This document shows, in pieces, positions 57,218-64,000 of a DNA stretch of 64,000 nt. The position numbers and the translations under genes were made by a program. Location: positions 71,672,969 through 71,736,968 of the forward strand of contig JALGQZ010000004.1 of the NCBI GenBank assembly GCA_023105745.1, read 5' to 3'. The notes below the pieces were generated by a model that did no database searches, had not been told where the DNA came from, and saw nothing but the letters and a program-made list of their open reading frames with translations. Positions within the stretch are counted from its first letter, which is position 1. The number at the start of each line of letters is the position of its first letter. Origin of the DNA: Austropuccinia psidii. Lineage: Eukaryota; Basidiomycota; Pucciniomycetes; Pucciniales; Sphaerophragmiaceae.

Positions 57218-58691
57218 GGGTATTGGTAAAAACACGTAAGCAAATTGGTAAAAACACGTAAAAGCTTACGTGTTTTTACCATCAATTGGTAAAAGCACGT
57301 AATTTTATGGTAAAAAGACGTAAGGGATGGTTTTTAAATGAAATATGGCTATTTATGGCATTTATGATGCCATTAATGCTATTTGTGGCATTAAAAATTC
57401 CATTTATGGCATTAACAGTGCCATTAATGGAATTATCAATGAAATATTTCTGATGCCATTAATGCCATTTATGGAATCAACAATGCCATAAATGGCATTA
57501 ACAATGCCATAACAAATGGCATTAACAATGCCATAACAAATGGCATTAACAATGCCATAACAAATGGCATTAACAATGCCATAACAAATGGCATTAACAA
57601 TGCCATAACAAATGGCATTAACAGTGCCATTAATGGCATTATCAATGAAATATTATTGATGCCATTAATGCCATTTATGGCATCAACAATGCCATTTGTG
57701 GCATCAAAAATGCCACATTTCTGATGCCATTAATGCCATAAATGGCATTAATAATGCCACATTAAAAATGCCATTAATGGCATTACTAATACCATTAATG
57801 GCATTATCAATGCAATAAATGGCATAATGCCAGTTATGTAACACCATAAATGGCATTGTTAATTCCATTTATGTAATGCCACAAATGGAATGTTTTATTC
57901 CATAAATGGCAGTTTTGATGCCATTTATGTTATAGTTAAGGCCAATGTTAAGGCCATTTATGGCATTTTTAAATGCATTAATGGCATTGTCAAGGCCATC
58001 AAGTTCAATTTATGGCATTGTTGTAATGCCATTTATTCCAATTTTCTGGCCATAAATGGCATCTGTATGTCATTCTTGATGCCATTTATGGCATTATTAT
58101 GTCATTAGTGATGCCATTTATGGCACTTTTGATGTGATAAATGGCACTGTTAATGCCAAAAATCAAATTTTAACTTCCAATCATCATAAATTAAATTTTG
58201 AATACAATTTATGTCATAAATGGCATTTTCAATTTAATCACAAACATGAACAAAAAAGCATAAAAAAAACATGGACTTTTTGGGCCTACAAATGTTCTTG
58301 CAAAAAAAATACCAAAATGTTGGGCTTCTGGTTTCTTATTCTCAACATTCTTACCTTCATTTTAAAAAAAAATATTGAAATTCATAAGTGGGAACATTTT
58401 TAATGAATTTTTTCAAAAAAAATGAGCCATTTTACCAAATTGCCCAAAATAGAAAAATTGGGCAAAAAAAAAAATGAAAAAATTTGGGGACCTTCACATC
58501 CCATGTCTGAAAAAATATGGCAAAAAAAAATGTTAAAAATTCTCAAAAATGAGCCTGAGGAATTTTTATAAAAGAAATTAGGTTACTTACATGTTTTTAC
58601 CATAAAATTACGTGTTTTGGCCATAATTTGGTAAAAACACATAAGTTTATGGTAAAAACACGTAAGGGCTTACGTGTGTTTACCAACACCC
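57218..58691. mobile_element. PIF/Harbinger-like MITE filled with ATGGCAT/ATGCCAT words
   Basis: Terminal inverted repeats of 24 bp (57218-57241 and 58668-58691; 22 of 24 match) start GGGTATTGGTAAAAACAC on the left and GGGTGTTGGTAAACACAC on the right (reverse strand). TSD TAA lies at 57215-57217 and 58692-58694. TAA duplication and a GGG start fit PIF/Harbinger. Subterminal copies of GGTAAAAACACGTAA in both orientations (57245-57330, 58590-58670) may be transposase sites. The 1474-bp element encodes no transposase; about 900 bp of its interior is almost only the 7-mer ATGGCAT and its complement. Confidence 0.85.
57500..57619. repeat. Five perfect 24-bp repeats, each a hairpin
   Basis: Unit AACAATGCCATAACAAATGG followed by CATT, five identical copies in a row. 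Within each unit AATGCCAT and ATGGCATT are exact inverted 8-mers around AACAA. Identity of the copies means recent expansion. Confidence 0.95.
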
Positions 58692-58694
58692 TAA

Positions 58695-59415
58695 ATTAAT
58701 TATTATTATTATTTTATTTTATTTTTTTTTAAAAAAAAAATAAATTCCTTAAATTTAATTTTTGAAAAAAAAAAAAAATCGAAAACTTTATTTTCTTTTT
58801 TTTTTAAATGAGTGATATCTTTTAAGGTTTTTTTTTTTTTAATTTTAATTTTAATTAAAAATAATTTATATTATATATTAATGAGTTGATTATTTATTTA
58901 TTAAATTTTAAATTAAGTTTAATTTTTTTTTTTTTTTTTTTTTAAGTTTAAATTTTCATTTTTTTTTTTTTATAATTTATAATTATTAAATAAACTAGAT
59001 AGGGGAGTTCAAGGTTTGGGGTTTTTTTTTTTTTTTTTTTGTGGGGGGCTCATTTCAAATAAAAAGTTGACTCATTCTTGAATTCTCAATCACTTAAATT
59101 TAACTTGATGAACTATACCATGAGCCACCTTTTTTGATAGCTCATGGAATGGTTCATGAGCTGGCTCATTGATTTTCATAGGTTATTCCACATGATCAAT
59201 AAAGATCCTAAAATTCCAATCATGATTGGAACCATTAACTACCAAGACATAGTTACTTGCTTTTCCAAGGGAACGCTATGATGTTTTATTTTGTGGCAAA
59301 GCTGAATCTCAACATCCTTTCAAGGTTAAGTCACAACTTTTTTTTAATTTACATCTTTACACTACTCCACTTTACAAACTATACTGATATCAGTCAACTT
59401 GATGAATTCAGGAGA
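58695..59415. other. AT-rich spacer
   Basis: Long T and A runs to about 59040, then mixed sequence with a short inverted word pair around GAGCCA/TGGCTC. No gene seen. Confidence 0.5.
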
Positions 59416-61160
59416 CTATGACACCCAATCCATCTTATGTTTCAACTCTTTCCAGACCTAGGTTTGGAATTTTGAATGAAAATTAGGACCAATACTCATC
59501 TCCTTCATATATCTTGAATAGAAATGAAGATAAATAGTCATCTTCTTCAATTTCTACTTCATCACATCAGTTAATATATTAAAATGAATGTTTTTATTAT
59601 TAGTCCAATTATAATTATAATATTGATTGCTACAGAATTAATTCTTACCCAGACCACACATATGACACTGAATTGCTTGCATCAATTCAAAACAATTCTC
59701 ACCCACAATAAAGGAACACCTCAAATTTCAGTGTGTTCTTTCATACACCTGAAGCAAGACAATCAGCTCCATTTCCCACCAAAGAGGTTCATTCTTGTCC
59801 CAATCAACAAGCAAGCCCACCTAAAACCGGAAATAAACACTCAAAGAGGATAAATTTCACAAATAAACAAATTTTCAAGGATCAGTTGAATCTGCTCAAA
59901 AGGGAAATTCAACACTGATAGAAATCTGGTTTTTGTTCAGTTGAACATTGAAACCATATTCACATATTTGGAAGAAAAGTAAAATTATCATGGAATGTTA
60001 TTTGGTTGTTTTTCTGTGGGTTATAAATTATTCATTGATAATTTTTTTTTGCTTTTTTTGGGAATTATATCTCTTTTTTGAAAAGGAGAAAAATAACAGG
60101 GAAAAGTCTTTCAAGTATTTTTCTCAATACCTTAACAATAATCATGTATTGGGCTCATTGAATTTGAATGTGTGGAATCTTTAGCAATGGTGGAGAACTT
60201 ATAAATGGAAATTTGTGGATAACACTTGGTTCTTGAACAAAACATGGGTTGGAATGACTGATGGATCACCTTCTATTATTCAGGAAGAAATTGAAGATTG
60301 ATGCCCATGTTATAAGCGGATGATTTGTATTTTTGGGGACAAACAAAATTTAGTTGGTCATAATGTTTTCAAAAGTTTGAGCAAATCCAAAGAAGAAAAT
60401 GGAGATTCTGATGAGAGTCATTGGGATCCTGTAGGCTTGGATACATCAATGGAAAGTAATTCCAATACTAGCAACACTGACAGTTTGTCTCATAGGCCAT
60501 TGGTTGAGGATTTCCATAACAAGTTCAGATACATGCCAATAAAATATTTGTCAAAAGAAATCAATGAGTCAGAACCATTTCCAGAAGATGATGCCAACAG
60601 AGAAGGTATATTGGATAGCGCTTCTACCCCAAGGCTTGAGGAGATAGACACCAAGGAGTCAAGTGGCATTTCCTAAACACAGGGGAAATCCCAAAGAAAA
60701 ATTTCCTAAAAAAAAAAAAAATTCAGGTCCACAATTCAATTTACTTGAAAAATTTGTTTCCAATAAGCTATAATTGGTTATTTTTGTTTTTAGAATGAAG
60801 GTTTAATTTTCAAAAAAAAATAAGAAGCTATAATAAATGAAGAGCCAAATTTTGTATCAGAATTAAAAAGATTAAAAGACAAGGGAACTTAAGTGACTTT
60901 AAATTAGAGAAAACAAGGCAATCAAAGAAATGGAATTGAATTATCAGTTTGAGATAAAAGTGGAAAGCAATAAGTATAGGTATTCTCAAGAGGAACGTAC
61001 AGCTGAAATGCATTGGGCACAATTACAATTTTAACAGGAGGAGTTAGATCTCAAAAAGGTGGTAGCAAAACAGAATGATAGACAAATGGAAGAATAAGGT
61101 AAGAGATTAGTAAAGGAATTGGATTCTTTTAACTTTAAAACACAACTTGAATTTGGAATT
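59416..61160 (+). pseudogene. Unrecognised multi-domain gene remnant
   Basis: Plus-strand coding signal in changing frames. A Ser/Thr/Pro-rich N-terminus (NPSYVSTLSRPRFGIL; RQSAPFPTKEVHSCPNQQAS; INFTNKQIFKDQLNLLKREI) is followed by WWRTYKWKFVDNTWFLNKTW (about 60188), then the open frame 60320-60676 with an acidic Ser/Asn-rich stretch. A charged helical tail near 60920-61100 reads EMELNYQFEIKVESNKYRYS and MHWAQLQFQQEELDLKKVV, likely a coiled coil. The layout of a disordered head, a Trp-rich middle and a coiled-coil tail suggests a transposon-associated DNA-binding protein, but I do not recognise it. Stops and shifts show it is broken. Confidence 0.45.
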
Positions 61161-62786
61161 TGAATTTAAAAAATAAGGAATTATAATAAATTCATCTAAA
61201 AATCAAAATCTTTAACTGAAAAAAAAGTCAATAAAAAATAAATTATTAGATTTAGGAATCAATTAATGAAGAGAATTTGGATGAAATTATTCAAATTCAC
61301 AAAGATGGAATTTCTTAAGAGGAAATAGAAAAAAGTTTAAAGATAATTTTTGAAATTTAAATTAAGGATGTGTAAAGTTTCCTATACTAGTTAATTTTCA
61401 TCATGTTAAAATCTATTTTGTATTTAAAAGGCTATGTTTGTGTATTTTAGGTTGATTTGTAATGAGAAGGCTTACTATTTTGAATTGAATGATTTCCTTC
61501 TATGCTCCCATTGAGCAAGCCTCATTCACCATTACCCTGTTCTTTCATTTTTAGTAAAGATCATCTTCAAGTTGTGTTGTTATGTTTGGGAAACAGTTTT
61601 AACATAGAATCAATCAGAAATAAATTGTTCAATAGATTTAGGTGTTGTTCTTGGCCCCCTGAATCTTCTTTTATATTAAACAAGAACCAGATAAGTTTTA
61701 ATTTTAAAGTATAAAGTATTTTAGATTTGGTTCAAGTCATATTTAGTGAAAGTTTTTGTGTAAAGTTTTGAGAGAGGTCTTGTCACCTACTCTCAAGCCT
61801 ATTTCAATACTTCATATTGACCCCATCCAGTACCTAAAGATCAGTTTCAGGAGTTATGCTCCTGATTCTTAGATTAGTATAAGCTTCTAGTAGTACCTCT
61901 TTATTGGAAACTAGTTTGATAAGGTTCATTGAAGGTTGAATACCTGAATGAAGTTGTTGAAGTGTAGAAATAACCATAAGCCTCCCTTCTTCAAAATTAA
62001 ACTTTCTAGCCCCCTTTACTACAAAATAGTGTCTTACTCACAAATTTCTTGCTGATACTCTTTCAGGCAGCTTCCCAAGCATGCTATTTTTTCCTTCTAG
62101 TTGTCCTAGAATGGTTAGTCACAATGAGTGGCTCTCTAATTGAAACTGGTTCAGATATCAAAATAAACCCTGAACAACAAGATGAATAGTTAAACAGTGA
62201 ACAGTGCACCATATAATAGTTGATTCACAAAATATAAACATTTTATCTGAGGAATTATGTTGGATTATCTTAAGTTTTATCCTCTTGACCACTTTACCTC
62301 CTTAAAGTGAGCTTGGTTTTCAAATTTCTTTTAAATTAGCTTCCATATTATAATTTTTTGTGTCCCTATTCCCTACCAAACTACTTAGAAGCATGGATCT
62401 TATTTGCCAGGGTTATAGATAAAATTGATACTAGCTTTAATTAACATTATCCCTTATCCCACCACTCTTTTAGGTCTTTTAGCTTTTAAGAATCTGGGCT
62501 GATTATCTTCTCTATTTGATAAATAAAGAAAGGAACTTAAAAAAATGGTTAGCTTCTGAAAAATATCATTGTCTATTTAGATTTTTCTCATAATTAGGGA
62601 AATCATTCTTTAATTATTATTATTATTTTTTTAATACCTCAACTATTTTTATAACCCTAAGAAATAATTCATAAAATTTCAAATATTTGTGTTCAGAAAT
62701 CAAGTATTTTATAAAGAAGATTATATAATTAATAATCATATTAGTTAATATCATTGTAATCCATTTCCATAATTATATAAATTAAA
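61161..62786. other. No recognisable gene
   Basis: Mixed-composition sequence, less A/T-extreme than its surroundings. Short open frames (for example 61502-61714) show no family signal. Unannotated host exons cannot be excluded. Confidence 0.4.
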
Positions 62787-62897
62787 TCAATCAATATCAA
62801 GACAAGCTCTTCCTTGTAGCGCTTCACGCATCAATAGTTCAAGTTGAGAGCAGAGATTGGTATACACGCCTTGTAGCTCATCATAAAGAATTTCAAT
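62787..62897 (-). CDS. Possible terminal exon or gene fragment, unknown protein
   Basis: The minus strand reads IEILYDELQGVYTNLCSQLE, then LLMREALQGRACLDID and a TGA stop (62787-62789). The 36 codons include CpG-containing ones (GCG, CGT) that are rare in this window. The peptide is amphipathic and helical with no low complexity. A stop lies just upstream in frame, so if real it must be an exon or a broken gene. No family recognised. Confidence 0.3.
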   Translation of the reverse strand: MEILYDELQGVYTNLCSQLELLMREALQGRACLDID

Positions 62898-62899
62898 TC

Positions 62900-63091
62900 A
62901 GGGTATTACTGCATCAATTTCAAATAAAAATTTGAGTATTACATTTATATATTTTCAAGAAATTGTTCTATATAATTAATTTCAAAATGAATATCAAAAT
63001 TTTTATTTCCAAAAAAATCATTTCAAAATTTTCTTTCTAAAATTAAATTCCTCTTTAAAGTTTATCAAAAAAAAAAAAAAAAAAAAAAATG

Positions 63092-63133
<42 letters not shown>

Positions 63134-63200
63134 GATAATAATAAAATTTAATTTTAATTTAAATTTTATTCCACTTTTTTATTTAATTTAATTTAATTTA

Positions 63201-63257
<57 letters not shown>

Positions 63258-63548
63258 TTTAATAAACAAAATCAATCATAAAATGTATAAATATATTTAT
63301 ATATATATGTGTGTGTTTTTTAAAAGCTATTTAAAAAAAAAAAAAAAAAAAAAAAATTTCTTTTTTTTCTTATAGATTTTAATTTAATTAATAAAAATTG
63401 ATTAAGAACTTTTTTTTTTTTTAATATAGAATTTAGATTTTAGATTTTAGATTTTAGATTATTTTTAATTAAATTTAAAAAAAAAAAAAGTTGAATTTAA
63501 TTTAATTTAATTTATTTTTTTTTTCTAATAATTTCCAATTTCTTAAAC

Positions 63549-63580
<32 letters not shown>

Positions 63581-63606
63581 TTTTAAAAAGGTTTAATTAA
63601 ATATGA

Positions 63607-63657
<51 letters not shown>

Positions 63658-63732
63658 TTTTTTTTTTTTTTAAAAAAAATAAGTTTAAATATTTTTCAAT
63701 TAATTTAAATAATTTTTTTTAAAAAGAAATCA

Positions 63733-63826
<94 letters not shown>

Positions 63827-64000
63827 TATTTAAATTAATTCAAATTTTTAATCATATTTCAAAAAAATCTTTCCATTAAAAATCTTTTAATTTCAATTTT
63901 CTATTATGGTTGGTTCATTATTAGGATTTTTTCTTTGAAATTCTTGAGTTAATTAATTATTTAAATCCATTAATTAATATTTAATTTTGAAGAGAAAGTT
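62900..64000. repeat. Homopolymer and simple-repeat block
   Basis: A-runs and T-runs of 25-60 bases (for example 63199-63253 A; 63737-63771 A followed by a T run to 63820), an (ATTT)n tract near 63621-63660 and a (TTTTAGA)n tract near 63431-63460. No coding content. Confidence 0.9.

Noticed and set aside
57490..57620. CRISPR-like array
   Set aside because: The 24-bp units are contiguous with no spacers, and the genome is a eukaryote; it is a minisatellite.
57890..58403. 72- and 89-codon frames inside the MITE
   Set aside because: They are translations of the ATGGCAT repeat and flanking AT-rich sequence.
1..64000. tRNA, rRNA or bacterial operon features
   Set aside because: No tRNA-like cloverleaf, rRNA motif or ribosome binding site pattern was recognised by reading; a tRNA scan would be decisive.

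Overview
This is a nuclear window from a AT-rich, repeat-dominated eukaryotic genome, almost certainly a rust fungus (Pucciniales). The retroelement, 'orphan' and transposase protein fragments look like the repeated families I remember from the myrtle rust Austropuccinia psidii; that is recognition from memory, not a database match. I see no intact single-copy host gene. Nearly everything recognisable is a transposable element, most of it broken by stops, frameshifts and nested insertions. Several element boundaries are fixed by 5-bp target-site duplications (TSDs) read directly from the sequence.

Layout, left to right. 1-704 and 12179-12860 are the two halves of an unrecognised coding remnant, split by a complete but dead Ty3/Gypsy element (E1, 710-12173, TSD CCAAC, 1804-bp LTRs). 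A 1438-bp solo LTR (family B) is nested in the E1 gag (4987-6424). 14226-16490 is a decayed Tnp2/KDZ-like (CACTA-type) transposase. 17644-19566 is a solo LTR (family C, TSD AATAT). 19572-24731 is degenerate sequence with one protease-like fragment.

24732-44288 is a minus-strand chromovirus-type Gypsy element (E3). Its 3' side carries an antisense (plus-strand) spliced gene remnant, whose putative intron received another family C solo LTR (26610-28488). E3 pol is cut just before its chromodomain by a plus-strand chromovirus (E2, 30083-40967, TSD TAGGA). The E2 leader in turn received a second family B solo LTR (31568-33005, TSD CATTT). A 500-N assembly gap (44289-44788) separates E3 from a minus-strand Ty1/Copia remnant (44789-48237).

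48.2-51.3 kb is AT-rich filler with a small hairpin element. 51318-53141 is a solo LTR of the E1 family (TSD GTGGT). 54080-56245 is a minus-strand MULE transposase remnant with a FAR1-like N-terminus and a likely spliceosomal intron. 57218-58691 is a PIF/Harbinger-like MITE (TSD TAA) whose interior is packed with inverted ATGCCAT/ATGGCAT words. 59416-61160 is an unrecognised gene remnant, and the window ends in long A/T homopolymers.

The window is best read as a stratigraphic record of rust transposons. The most unusual items are the antisense gene lying between pol and the 3' LTR of E3, the hairpin-minisatellite MITE, the conserved TGACTCA hairpin of the E1-family LTRs, and the mosaic divergence between the two E2 LTRs.
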